Positions 1 through 11,139 of a DNA stretch of 64,000 nucleotides are shown here, in pieces; position 1 is the first letter of the stretch, and every line of letters starts with the position of its first letter. A program made the translations under genes and the position numbers. The stretch comes from Cryptomeria japonica (lineage: Eukaryota > Streptophyta > Pinopsida > Cupressales > Cupressaceae): NCBI RefSeq assembly GCF_030272615.1, contig NC_081413.1:443509038-443573037 (forward strand). The letters run 5' to 3'. The notes below the pieces were generated by a model. The model saw only the letters and a program-made list of their open reading frames with translations, made no database searches and was not told the DNA's origin.

Positions 1-99
1 AATGTAATTAGAAGATGATGTTATGTGTTGCAATAGTTGATATTTAAATTTGTTTATCTCCATTAGTGTGTTAGATGCTTAGTTTCTCTAGGGTATTTT

Positions 100-836
100 T
101 GGTCAACATTACATCTCATGTTTCCCCACATGATCCATTTTTGTTCCTCTTTCTCTTGTGGGCTAGTAGGATGTCAATTATGTTTCTTACGATCATTACC
201 CTACAGGGTCATTTTACTCTACGCTTGCTACCACGGGCTAGTGGGGATCCTTATTACCCGATATCATTTCTTACACCACAAATTTGCCTCGTCCCATTAA
301 AAACCATTACGGGGTGGTGGGATGACCATATGGCTTGCTCATTGTTTACCCTGCAACACCCTTCATTATGTACCCTTTGTCTCATGGAGTGGCTGGGAAC
401 ATCACCCACACCATCCATTTGTTACCCCATAAGCATCATTTGTCTCAACTTATGCTCATGTGGGGGAAAGAAAGGAACCGGCTTCCTTGCCTTCCCCACC
501 ATCCAGCATGAGTGAAACTTGCGGGTCCCAAACACTTAGCTCGTTGTTGTTGCCTCAACATCGAATAACACTTGATTACTAACACGAGGCAGAGAATAAC
601 ATGATGTGTTATTTGCACAAGATGTTGGTGTAACTATAAGGCATGGGTCGATAGCCCTCATGTTATTGATGCATTATATAACCCTCTTATTATGCACTTT
701 CTAAGAAATAAGGGAGCAACTAACTCTATTAAGTATGATAACATGTTGTGTTAGTCACACTGACTAACATGATATGTTAATCACACTACAATATCGGAAC
801 TGATCTCTGCAAGGGTTGGCACAAAAATTGCAAACA
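100..836 (-). repeat. LTR-like direct repeat, left copy
   Basis: Aligns over most of its length with 4160-4917. Shared landmarks include the CTTTCTCTTGT segment near 150, GGGCTAGTGGGGA near 237, the run of GTGTTAGTCACACT-type repeats near 752-790, and GGTTGGCACAAAAATT near 815. The inner end reads CA on the plus strand at 835-836 (TG on the minus strand). The outer end is blurred by divergence. Confidence 0.6.
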
Positions 837-1099
837 TTTATGGCGACTTAGAGGGGCCCTAAGATTTCTTAGGGAAAGACTAGAAATCTAAGATATCCAT
901 TGGGCATAGAGTCAAGGCTTGAAAAAAAATCAGATGTCTTATGCCCTTGCAGCCTGAAACAAAATATCCTCTCTAACATTCTTGGAGGAATGGCTTGTGC
1001 ACGTCCACTTATTGAAAGTTGAAAAAAATGAAAAGAACCTAAACTAGCTATATACATTGCTTCTCAATGAATGGTTTAAACGAGGTCATTGACTAGCTT

Positions 1100-2690
1100 G
1101 TCGAACTAACTGTCTTTCCTCACTAGCACTTGATGCTCTTCATGCTTTCTAAAAACTAACTAGAAAACAAAGATTGTTAATCATCCAATGAATTGTGGGA
1201 ATGCCTCACGAAACCTGAGAGAAAAGGAACTAACCCATGTTTGAATTTTATCCTCATGAAGTGGATGGGTGAAAAACACTTTCTCTCCTTCATGATGCTC
1301 AACTTCATAAGCATGAAAAGGGGTGAATTGTAGGTATGAGCCAAATGTCTAATAGGGCATCCCCTTGAAGGAGATAGATTTATGCCATCACTATTGGCCT
1401 CCACCTTGCTCTAACAAAACATGCACCTCTAAGATAGGCCGTTGCTCCTCAAACTTTATTGCCTCTGCTAGCAATGTTAGATCTTCCTCTTGCTCCTCTT
1501 GATTCAATTGATGGGAAGATATCAGTTCAGTGTCAAAACTTGATTGAAAACCCTCAAGATCATCTCAAAATGAAGCATCCTTCAGCTCCTCTATCCCTAG
1601 TATGGTCTCATGCTTTAGCTCAGTTGTAGACATATCCTCTTCTTCAAAGAAGGAAGGAATGTCATCCCATAATGAGAAAACAACCTCCTTCCGCTCCTCT
1701 ACTTGTTTAGCCTTAGGGGCGTTGTCTGATTGGGTAACACCACAAAAATTTGCCTCCTACTTGTTTGTAAAAGAAAAATCTCCCTGCGCCACTAAGTATT
1801 GATTGTACTGGTTATGCCAATCTCCATTGATTTTTTCCTTGAAAGTTGGCCCCTAGCAGCTGATAATTTGAATTTGTGGCTATCAAGGTTTACTGTCCTA
1901 AGACTGTTACATCTAAATTGATACCAATTCATTGTTAAATCTCTACAACACCTTCTGAATTGAGGTCTCCAAAGAGGATTTCATAGCCTTTTGTGAATCC
2001 TTGAGCTCTTGAATCTTTGCAGATAGTTGAAGAGATGTAGGTGCGAGTAGTCGACATGTTGGTGCTATTGGTATGGGCGCCAAAGTAGGTTGTTGTGTAG
2101 GAGCCTTTGGGAACAAGGGTATCGGAGGCCAAGGAGATAACTTTCCAACCTATATTAAACACCCTTATCCCTTGATAGTATTGTCATAAGCTCCTAGAAG
2201 GTTATCCCCACCCATTAATTTTATCATTACAATTATGTCACTGTTTAGAGCCCTAAGGAAGTATAAGAAGGCAAAATTGGAAGATGGTTTTACCAAAGCA
2301 AGGATTATATCCCGAGTCTTTTGAAACCTGTAGTTAAAGTTTTCCATAAACTCATATGGGGCTCTCTTTATAGTTGTGAGTTGTTCAACTAGTGACAAGG
2401 GGTCACTCTTGTCTTCAAAATTTAGCATAATTTTTCTCCCAATTCATCCCAGTTATGGATTGAACCAAAGGGTAGACCCCTATACCATTGCATGGTCTTT
2501 CCCTTGAATGAAGAGGCAAGAAGCCTCACCGCAACATTATCCTTAGTGAAATAATAAACCAAGTAGATGCTTGACACTTCTTATATATGTTCAACTAGGG
2601 TCACAAAGGTTTCCTGAGTAAAAAATGGGATAGCATTTAAGGCTGCTACTAGAATGCCACTTTTTGAGCTAGAGCTAAGGGGCTTCCACC
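1100..2690 (-). pseudogene. Ty3/Gypsy retrotransposon gag remnant
   Basis: Reading leftward from about 2690, the minus strand gives WYRGLPFGSIHNWDELGEK, then after a frameshift DPLSLVEQLTTIKRAPYEF and FLYFLRALNSDIIVMI (2165-2428). That is the usual order of motifs in the retrotransposon gag capsid region. After another frameshift a proline-rich stretch and KIQELKDSQKAMKSSLE follow (about 1935-2110), typical of the gag C-terminal part. Further left, acidic sequence and a 75-residue open stretch (1177-1404, with LSPSRGCPIRHLAHTY) may be the continuation, but I do not recognise it. Several frameshifts and stops show that it is dead. The family call is good; the exact limits are approximate. Confidence 0.65.
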
Positions 2691-4159
2691 ATTAACGGTG
2701 ACAAATGAATGCATTCTAGGGACTACCATGAGAAATAGCAACTCCCTCCTCTTCTAGAATTTGGAATTTCATACTATCAAAGAAAAATACCTTTAGAAAA
2801 TGGTCATGTTGAAAACATGATGTGAAACCGCAGTTGGTCCTGAACAAGAGATTGAATTTGATCCTTAGAGGTTTCAAGTGTTGAATGTCACCGCCTCCAA
2901 AGGAAAGATTTCTAAGAGAAGCACTGAATGCTTAGCAAATGAATTGAAATGTGTGTCCCATCAGGCATGCCAAAAATTGTTGTCACAAAAGTTGAAGCTG
3001 CTTGATGAACAACCATGGTCATCAATGTTGTACAACGTGGAAAAAACCTCCCAAGTGTTGAACTTGTAGAAGTGAGGTTGAGTCTCTGGAGAAGGGAAAC
3101 TTCCTTTCCAATGTGAGATGTAAGTGTTGGACCAACCCAACATAGATAAATCCTAATCTAGTGATTTGATAGGAAAAAGGGAGGAGGGGATGCAAGAAAA
3201 AAAGAAATAAGGTTTGAACCTAGATTGAAATGGTGATCTTCCCTGCCTATAGCTGCACAAATAATCAATAAAACTACCCCAGATATGCACAAATTATATC
3301 CTAATCTATCACCTAAGTGCGAATGAAGGTTGTAATTCTATGAAATGAGGAGACGAAGTGAGCTCGGTTCATAGTCACCTACAACTAAGGAAAACAAGCA
3401 AGAATGCATTCAAATAGGAAGGTAAACACTTACACAATTTGTTCAAACTAAATAAAGGCAAGAAGGCTATTTTATTTATGTAAGGGAAAAGAAAAATTTA
3501 CAAGTGCAGAGAACCATAAGTTTTCTACAAAAGAAAAGAAAGAAGATCCCTGAAACATGGGACAAAATTTCCTTTAAAGCTCAGGCATAACTCAGATCGA
3601 GCTATAGTTAAGAAACCCTAACCCTAGCCAAGGTTAGGTTATAAAATATTTGAGAGGAGGAAGATCAGATCAAGGAAATTATGATGGCATGGAGTGCAAT
3701 CTGATAAATGTCCCTTATCTTGGAAAGAAGCAAAATCCCTGCAGTTCAGGGAGAAAAATTGACACATGAAGCATGGCCAAGTACACTGGCAGAGAGAAAA
3801 GTCTCTGATCTACAATTAATGAGCATGGGTTGCATTTGAGAATGAGCCATAAAGTCCAATCTAGAGATATAGTTAAGATATCTAGTGGTTGAATGTAGAA
3901 AGGAAATTAGATACCGGGCACTGACCATGCGAAATAAAACCTCGATGATTAGGTCAACAACTACTCACCTGTAAAAGAGTTTAAATGCCAACAATAGAGA
4001 AAATTGAATCCTAACCATGGGTTTGAGATATTCTCACAAAGATGGATGCACAATATCTCTCCATGTAAGCATCCACCAAGCCCAATGCAAGTTTAAAACA
4101 TGGCCTCTCTTTCGCCCATTAAAGTGAAAATCAATAGTTGCAGACGAGCCACATTATCG

Positions 4160-4917
4160 GTCGGACCAACCAAAGTCATCTCATGTTTCCTTGCAAGCTT
4201 CATTTTTGTTCATCTTTCTCTTGTACACTGGTGGGATACCATTTTTTATGCTTACGATCATTATCCCACAAGTTCATTTTGCTTTGCATTTGCTATCGTG
4301 GGCTAGTGGGGAACCTTATTCCCTGATGTCATTTCTTACCCCACAAAGTCACCTCAACTCATTGAAAACCATTGTGGGGTGGTGAGATTACTATTTGGCC
4401 TACTCACTGTTTACCCCACAACACCATTCATTATACACATATTGTATCATGAGATGGTGGGGAACAACACCCTCGTCATCCATGTGTTACCCTGCAAGCG
4501 TCGTTTGTCTCAACTTATGCCCGTGCGGGGCAAAGAAAGGAACCAATTTGCTTTCCTTCCCCGCCATCCCGCGTGAGTGAAACTTTATCCTACCAAACCC
4601 TTAGCCCGTTGTTGTTGGATCGGTGCCAAATAACACACAACTAACATGAGGTGGCGAATAACATTATTTGCATGAGATGTTGGTGTAACTATAAGGCATG
4701 GTTCAATAACCCTTGTGTTATTGATGCATCATATTACCCTCATGTTATGCAATTTCTCAAAAATAAGGAAGCAGCTAACTTTATTGAGTACGATAACATG
4801 ATGTGTTAGTCACACTAGCTAACACGATGTGTTAGTCACACTAGCTAACATGATGTGTTAATCACACTAAAATGTCAAAACTGATCTGTACAAGGGTTGG
4901 CACAAAAATTTCCAACA
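4160..4917 (-). repeat. LTR-like direct repeat, right copy
   Basis: Partner of the repeat at 100-836. It ends CA at 4916-4917 and carries a small internal array of CTAACA(C/T)GATGTGTTAGTCACA units near 4800-4865, present in fewer copies in the left repeat. Small indels and many substitutions separate the copies, so the element looks old. Confidence 0.6.
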
Positions 4918-5888
4918 ATTACACCTTCTTTGAAATTTTTGAATGAAATTAAAACCCATTACAAATGAAAATATGTAGTTTTGAATATTTAATTTTTTTC
5001 TATTGAAAACATCTTCTTCATTTATTATTTAATTTTAAACAAAATTCAAACATTTTTTAGGAAGAATGCACTTTGGTGATATGGCTAAAATCTTTTTCTA
5101 AAAAGGATTTTGATGAAATTAAAGCCCATTATAAATGATAGTGTCTACATTTCAAATATATAATATTTTATTATTGAATATATTTCTATATTTACTTATT
5201 ACTTTTTAATCAAAAACTTCATAAATTTAAAATGGCATTTATCATAATATATATTATACATTCACTAAAAAAGGACCCATTAGAGAAAAAATGAATGGAT
5301 GCAGCTAATCTCCACACAAAACCGCATTCCATACAATTTCTAAAATCCACAAAACACAATGGATTTCTACGAAATATTCAATTGTTAAATATTCATGATC
5401 AACATCCCCATTACTATAAAATCACAAAAAATCAAACGAAAAAACAATATGTTTTGCATATCTAGGAACCTTTTTACAATACCATTTTGTGTGAAGATTA
5501 GCCGCTAGAAAAATGAACAAATGAAGTGTAGGCGTGGGTGCATGAGTAGTAGAGGGTAAGAAGTAGCTTTCATTGGATTACATTCGATAGAAAGCTAGGA
5601 AAGAAAAATTGTGTGGCGAGTAGTGGAATGGTGAATGGGAGACAAGGAAAGATCATAATCAATGAACAGTGGGTGAGAAGGACATTAGGAATGAGAGGTA
5701 TTGGTATGATGTAGTGGGGTGACCCATCTATTTCTATAAATGTCAATGTCAGTTTAGTTTTCCCTAAATGAACTGATCAATTGACTCGCATCAATGGAAA
5801 AATGCTAAATATCATAGAGCAAGAAAAAATTATGATTGCACAAAGGGTCAAATAAAAAATGGGGTTGGAGAAATGATATATTAAAGAC
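4918..5888. other. AT-rich sequence with a degenerate tandem duplication; no gene seen
   Basis: About 4935-5075 and 5103-5235 align with each other: both contain GAAATTAAA(A/G)CCCATTA(C/T)AAATGA followed by a similar AT-rich tail ending in a TAATCAAAA/TAAACAAAA block. The rest, to 5888, shows no reliable coding potential. It may include the 5' leader of the LINE that follows. Confidence 0.4.
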
Positions 5889-7140
5889 ATGGGAGCATGG
5901 AGGGTTTATGGATTTATCGAGGAGTTGCTAATGATTGATGTAGAAGGTGTGGTGGAGAAAGAAGCTAGTGTGCTAAGTGAAGTAGCATTGAATCGAATAG
6001 TTATTGATGCTTACCCTAGTAAGGAAAAAAAGAGGGAATGGATATTCATCAATTGGATCTTGACAATAAGTGTCATCTTCCTCCCCAAAAAGATTTCATA
6101 ATAGAATTTGAGAATGATAAACATTAGGATGAGGTGCTTGATCAAATTGTGTGATGAATAAGGAAGAATTTGGTGTATACAAAGGCTTGGTTTCAATCCT
6201 AAGAAGATTACACCATCTAAGGATGAATATTGGATTCGCCTATATAATCTTTCACTAAAATAAAAGATGGGGAACTATCGATGGAAAATACAATCCAAAA
6301 TGGGAGTCATTCTAGGGATAGAAATGGGTGAGGAGAAGTCAACATTTTTTGTAAGGTTGAAACTAATATCCATCAAACCCTTGCCATGCATATTATGCCT
6401 TGTCACACAAGGAGGCTTGTGGGAGCAACACATTGAGTTTGAGGAATGAAAGTATTTATATCTTAAATGTTGTAATAGAGACCACACTGGAAGAGCATGA
6501 CCCTAGATCAAGAACTAGGAAGGAAAAGAAGGAATATGGTTTTCCAAATAACTCCAAAATACCGAACCAAATCTTGAAGAAAGGGGGAGAATTGTCGGGT
6601 TAAGTGCCATCGAAACCTCTGTATAAAGGTCTGTAAAGGAAAATGCCACATTTTAGAAGAATTTGTTTGTATATTAGGAAGCCCTTTTAGTTGAGAAATT
6701 GATTCCATCTCAAGAGGAATGGGTGGGGGATAATGACACCATTCTTTCTCTACCATACAAACAAACATAATCTCTAGATTAAAATAATGAAACCTAGGAT
6801 TTCTTGAGATTCCTACAATTAGTTGACATAAGGAGCAACCAACAAATTTTGGAGGAAGGAGAGCTTGTTGAAAATGAGGAGGAACATAGTCCAATTGGTC
6901 CAAAAGATATTGAAATACTAGTGGATAGTATGGCTAGCACATTTAGATTGAATTGGAAGGCTGAATTTGTAGCCCTTGATATAGAAATTATCAGTAAAGA
7001 TGTAATAGAGGCAGATAAGGAAGTAGTCTAGGCTTTTTTTGTAAAGGAGGCTAAAGAAGACATGTTTTTTTCTTCTAAGTTCTAAGTGCAGTGATGAAGA
7101 GAATGTGGATGGCCTTGAAATATTAGAGCCAAGGTTCATA
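5889..7140 (+). pseudogene. L1-type LINE ORF1 remnant
   Basis: The plus strand contains, in shifting frames, YWIRLYNLSLK near 6220, GVILGIEMGEE near 6310, FVRLKLISIKPLP near 6350 and WEQHIEFEE with a cysteine pair (LKCCNRDH) near 6425-6480. This order matches the DUF4283-like region followed by a zinc knuckle in the first protein of plant L1-like LINEs, although the knuckle has lost residues. An acidic open stretch (6804-7031) follows. ORF1 proteins bind RNA and form the LINE ribonucleoprotein. Frameshifts and stops show it is inactive. The neighbouring endonuclease region at about 7280-8342 supports the call. Confidence 0.55.
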
Positions 7141-7279
7141 AGTCAAATAGCCCATCAAGCCCTTGGGATACAAATTAGAAAGAAGAGAGGTAACAAGACA
7201 AATAGACAAAAGATTGAAGGGGATGCGAGAGACCAAGGATGTCCAAAAATCGAATAATAACTCTTAAGATCAAAGGGAG

Positions 7280-8342
7280 GCATTTCCTCCCCTAGGGAGT
7301 GATGAAGATAATAATTTGCAATGTTACAATTTTTAATTTCCCTTAACAAGCAACACTAGTTAAAGTGTCATTTAGATCTCCTTAAAACTAATAGCATATT
7401 GTTGCAAGAAAAAAAGTTGAATGGAAAGGATGTAGAAAGTTTCGTGCTACATTGTAGTGGTTGGAAAGGGGTGTGGGCTAAGTCCTTGGGCACTTCTAAT
7501 GGTCTAATGATGCTATAGAACCCAATATTGTTGTCAATATCAAAAATTATTGTAGAATCAAACTTCATCATGTGTAACGTTAGGATATACACCTCAAATT
7601 TAAGTTTCTCCATATTCAATACCTATGGCCTAATTAGAATAGAAGCAAAAGCCAAGCTATTGGAAATTCTCTCATAAAAAAGGTCATCTTCAACACCAAT
7701 ATGTCTTGGTTGGTGGTGATTTTAATGATTTCTTGAACCTCAAAGAAAAAAGTGGGGGTCTTTTAACTAAAACAATAGTAATGAAGGATTTCAAATAATT
7801 TGTGACCAAGAATGATTTGATAGCTTCTCAAACCAAAAGTGAATGGTTTAGTAAGAATATTCAAAGACTTGGATTTTCTCACATAGTAGAAGGCTTGAAT
7901 AGATTCCTTCTTTCATCAAATTAAATGAATTCAAATTCTATTTGGGAGGTAGTAGCACTGCTATATTCTAGATGTAATCATCACCTAGTAGAATTAGTTT
8001 TTCAAATTGATAAATGGGTAGTATGATTCAGCTTTAAGTTTTAAAAAAGTGACTAAAAAGGGAGGATTTGATTCCCACAATTGGAGAATGGTGGATGGTT
8101 GCACGCCCATTGCATGGCACAAAAAGCTTCCAACTAGTAACCAAGTTGGGTATGATAAAAGAAAAACAAAAAATCTAGAACATAATGGTTTTTAGGATGT
8201 GTTCAATAAAAATCTTTGTTTGGAGATGGAATTAGAAGTGGTGAGTCAGAAAATAGTGTTATAGGGCATGACATATATGGAATTTAAAGAGAAAATGAGG
8301 CTAATGGAGGCCCTAAGTGAAATCCTTGCTAGAGAAGAAACA
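7280..8342 (+). pseudogene. LINE ORF2, endonuclease (APE-like) segment
   Basis: Conceptual plus-strand reading gives, with frameshifts, a stretch ending CLGGDFNDFLNLKEKSGGL near 7700-7760. That matches the GGDFN...EKxGG motif of apurinic-type endonucleases in plant LINEs. NIQRLGFSHIVEGLNRFLLS (about 7855-7915) corresponds to the usual RLDRFL motif. The linker toward the reverse transcriptase follows, ending REET at 8342. There the reading is interrupted by Copia-1 and resumes at 22951 in the expected place. ORF2 nicks target DNA and reverse-transcribes the LINE RNA. This copy has many stops and is inactive. Confidence 0.7.
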
Positions 8343-9685
8343 TGTTGGATGTTTGGTGCGATTTCTACAAATGTTTGCTTATGAGATATCTTTTAGTGTT
8401 TGAGAAATGTGTTGTCATTGATGTCAACATATTTTCTTTGTCTAGTGCAATGATACAATGAAGTTTAGTTAGTTGGTTTATGATATATATTGATGATCAG
8501 TGTTTGTGGATTAAAGGGTTTGTAGAGTGATATCTCTAGTTGATTCAGTGCAAGTGTCAGAGGTCCACATAAAGTATTGAGTGAGCTATGAGTATCTATG
8601 TTGTGGCCAGTTTTTTTGTTATTCAGTATTGCCAGTGTTCAATATCTTGATTTGTAGATTTGAAATTATGTTTGGGACGTTGATGTGTGTCTGCAATTCA
8701 AGTGGTTCATGGTTTGGAGATCCACAAGTGATTTTTCCAAGTTGACAGTCAGTTTTGTTAATGTTCTTGAAGTTTAGTATGATTATAATAATTATTCTAG
8801 TAATTTGAGCTGGTTAGAATATTGTTGTGGTAATTCATGATGCTTGTGGATGTTTCTAGATTGTGTGCTATTCATTTTGGTGGTTCACATTGATCGGTAA
8901 GTAAGTTATTGATCATTTTCTTTGATCCAATGGTGTTTTTCATGTTCTTGGCTGACATGATGCTTGTAGCGTGTTGTGGATCTTTGATGCATAGTTCTTG
9001 GAGGTGTTTCATATTCAAGATGGTGATTTAGGTCCATTCTATATCTTAGCCAACATTATTTTGGTCTGCATATGATATTGTAGTGTGTATGGTTAAATTT
9101 TTGTAATTGGCTTATATGTGTTGACCCAACCTTGATGATGTTGATCCAAGGTTGATGTCATGTATAAATAAATATAATATCTTTGTAATTGTGTATGTCA
9201 TGGATAAGTGTATGTGTGAATAATGTATTCATCTTTCTGAGGCAGAGCAGAAGTGTGAGAAGAAGAAGTTGTATGTGCTTAATCAAAACTGGAACCACGC
9301 ATTAGGAGATGCTATTCTTTCAGTTCATACTTCCAAATGTAATTTGAAAGTGTTTGTAAGACAATGACTCTTCCCAAGGTTGTTTCCCTTTGTTGTTTTT
9401 GAGCAATGAGCTCTAGGCAGTGTGCTTGAATGCATGCGAATTCCCTATTGTAATATTTCATATACTTCTAGCAGGGTATCCTCATATTGTGGGTAGGTTC
9501 CCACCGTGTATTTTCCCTTGACCGAGTTTTCCATGTCAAAATATTGGTGTTATGTGTGTTCATGTTGTGTTGTTGATTTATGCTTTCATTGTTAATTATT
9601 AGATCTGAGATTAAAGTAAGTTGATGAAAAATTTGGTGACAACCTATTCATCCCCCCCTCTCAATTATCTACCCTATTTTCATCA
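8343..9685 (+). repeat. Copia-1 5' LTR
   Basis: Starts TGTTGGATG and ends TTTTCATCA, two bases before the PBS. It aligns with 21874-22950 from about 8650 to the end, with landmarks such as TTATGTTTGGGA, TTCCAAGTTG and GAGCTCTAGGCAGTGTGC. It is about 1.34 kb against 1.08 kb for the 3' copy; the first 300 bases differ strongly, so one copy has gained or lost sequence there. Confidence 0.85.
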
Positions 9686-9687
9686 AT

Positions 9688-9699
9688 TGGTATCAGAGG
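9688..9699 (+). other. Primer binding site of Copia-1
   Basis: TGGTATCAGAGG lies two bases after the 5' LTR. It matches the usual plant Copia primer site, complementary to the 3' end of initiator tRNA-Met, except for the last base (G instead of C). It fixes the end of the LTR. Confidence 0.85.
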
Positions 9700-9740
9700 T
9701 AGTTCCTCTAGAGAATTTTAACATCTTGAGGTGATCTAGG

Positions 9741-11139
9741 ATGGTGACTTACAAGAAGGAGAGTCTGAGATTCGATGGAACAAATCATTCTCTTTGGAAC
9801 AGCCCGATGGAATTTCACTTTAGATGCATTGGTGAAGATTACAGGAAGGTTACTAAGACAAATATATTGTTCTTGCAAATGGTCCTTCAATTTCAGATGA
9901 GATTAAAGAATTAGAACACAATATAGGGGCTAAGGAAGCATTGTTGAGTTGTCTAAATGATTTTGAAATGACAAATGTGATGGAATTGCAGACTGCTCAT
10001 GAGATCTAGAAGTTGGAAACCCTATATGAAGGAGACAGCTATGTGAAGATTGCTAAATTATAATTCTTGAATGGAAAGTATGAGATGTTGAGGATGGGAG
10101 ATGATGAGAACATTACTTTTTCTATGCAAAAGGTGAATGAAATTGTGTGCAATATTAGATGTGTTGGTGAAAATTTGGAAGAATCATAGATAGTTGTTAA
10201 AGTTCTTAGATCCCTACCCGCTTCCTACAAAAATAAATTTGATACTATTGAGGAAATCCGAGCTGTGACTAATGTGACCAGAGACATGTTGATTGGTAAG
10301 TTATAAACCTTTGAACTAAGTGAATTTGGTGACTCTCTTCCTAGTGTAGAATCAACATTCAAAGCCACTATTTTTGGAAAGGAGAAGCAAAGATTTGATC
10401 TAGGTGAAAGTTCTTTAAGAAGGATATCTACATATGAGAAAGAGATGAAGCAAAATAAAGAAGAAGAGCGAGATCTTGAGGAGCTTGAAGCACTGATTGG
10501 TAGGAGATTACCCAAGGGAGTTGTTAAGTATGAAGGAAAATTGCCTCTTAAATGTTTTTCATGCAATAAGATAAGACATTTTTCTTCAAGGTGTCTAGAA
10601 AGAGTTATGAAGAAAACTTACAAGCCTAAATTTCAGAAGAGATGTTATTATACTACTGATGAAGGTGTGACAAATGACATGAATCTGATAAAAGAAATTT
10701 AAGTGATAATGAATGGGTGTTTATTGCTATCAAGGAAGATGATCCATTGCCTACTAATTATAATAGCTACATTAATAAGGAAAGAGCTTTGGTTGCACCA
10801 GTTGAAGAAAAAGATGAATGGGTGATTGACAACGGATGCTCTCATCATATGACAGGTGATAAGAAAAAGTTTTTGAGCTTTGAAAATTATGATGGTGGTG
10901 TTGTTAGGTTTTCTAATTAAAAAGCTAGTATAATTTGTGGTAGGGGTTCTATTTCTCTTGATGGTAAGCATAATACTAATGATGTCTTGTATGTAGAAGG
11001 CCTAAAGCATAATCTTCTGAGTTTTGGAAAGATGGTTGAAAAGGGATATGATCTTCAATTCAAGAATGGGAAGTATAGAATCTTGAGTAGTTTTGGAAAT
11101 GAGATTGCATCAGGTACAAAGAAAAAAGGTAATATCTTT
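9741..11139 (+). pseudogene. Copia-1 gag and N-terminal protease
   Basis: From the ATG at 9741, MVTYKKESLRFDGTNHSLW opens a Copia gag. A capsid-like stretch follows (about 10005-10440, with GDDENITFSMQKVNEIVCNI), then a CCHC zinc knuckle CFSCNKIRHFSSRC at 10553-10594. Next comes the protease start WVIDNGCSHHMTGDKKKF near 10819-10872. The catalytic triplet is Asp-Asn-Gly (10828-10836) where the family has Asp-Ser/Thr-Gly; Copia-2 still has Asp-Ser-Gly at this place. Several stops (for example near 10007, 10305 and 10918) interrupt the frame. The reading is cut at 11139 by Copia-2 and continues after 18392. Gag packages the RNA; the protease would cut the polyprotein. Confidence 0.8.

Larger units (their letters stand above)
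100..4917 (-). mobile_element. Remnant Ty3/Gypsy-like element flanked by ~740-bp direct repeats
   Basis: Two long, clearly alignable copies in direct orientation (about 100-836 and 4160-4917) enclose 3.3 kb. Read on the minus strand both copies begin TGTT (at 836 and 4917) and continue with nearly the same sequence, as LTRs do. The enclosed sequence carries a broken minus-strand gag (about 1100-2690). I see no pol, so most of the coding part is lost. From 2700 to 4159 I see only leader-like sequence with no reliable ORF. No clear target duplication was found. Orientation follows the gag; on the plus strand the bases just after 836 look a little like a Gypsy leader, so orientation is not fully settled. 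Confidence 0.6.

Noticed and set aside
75-515. 146-codon plus-strand ORF
   Set aside because: Lies inside the LTR-like repeat. The second repeat copy (4160-4917) has several shorter overlapping ORFs in its place, and the composition is not protein-like.
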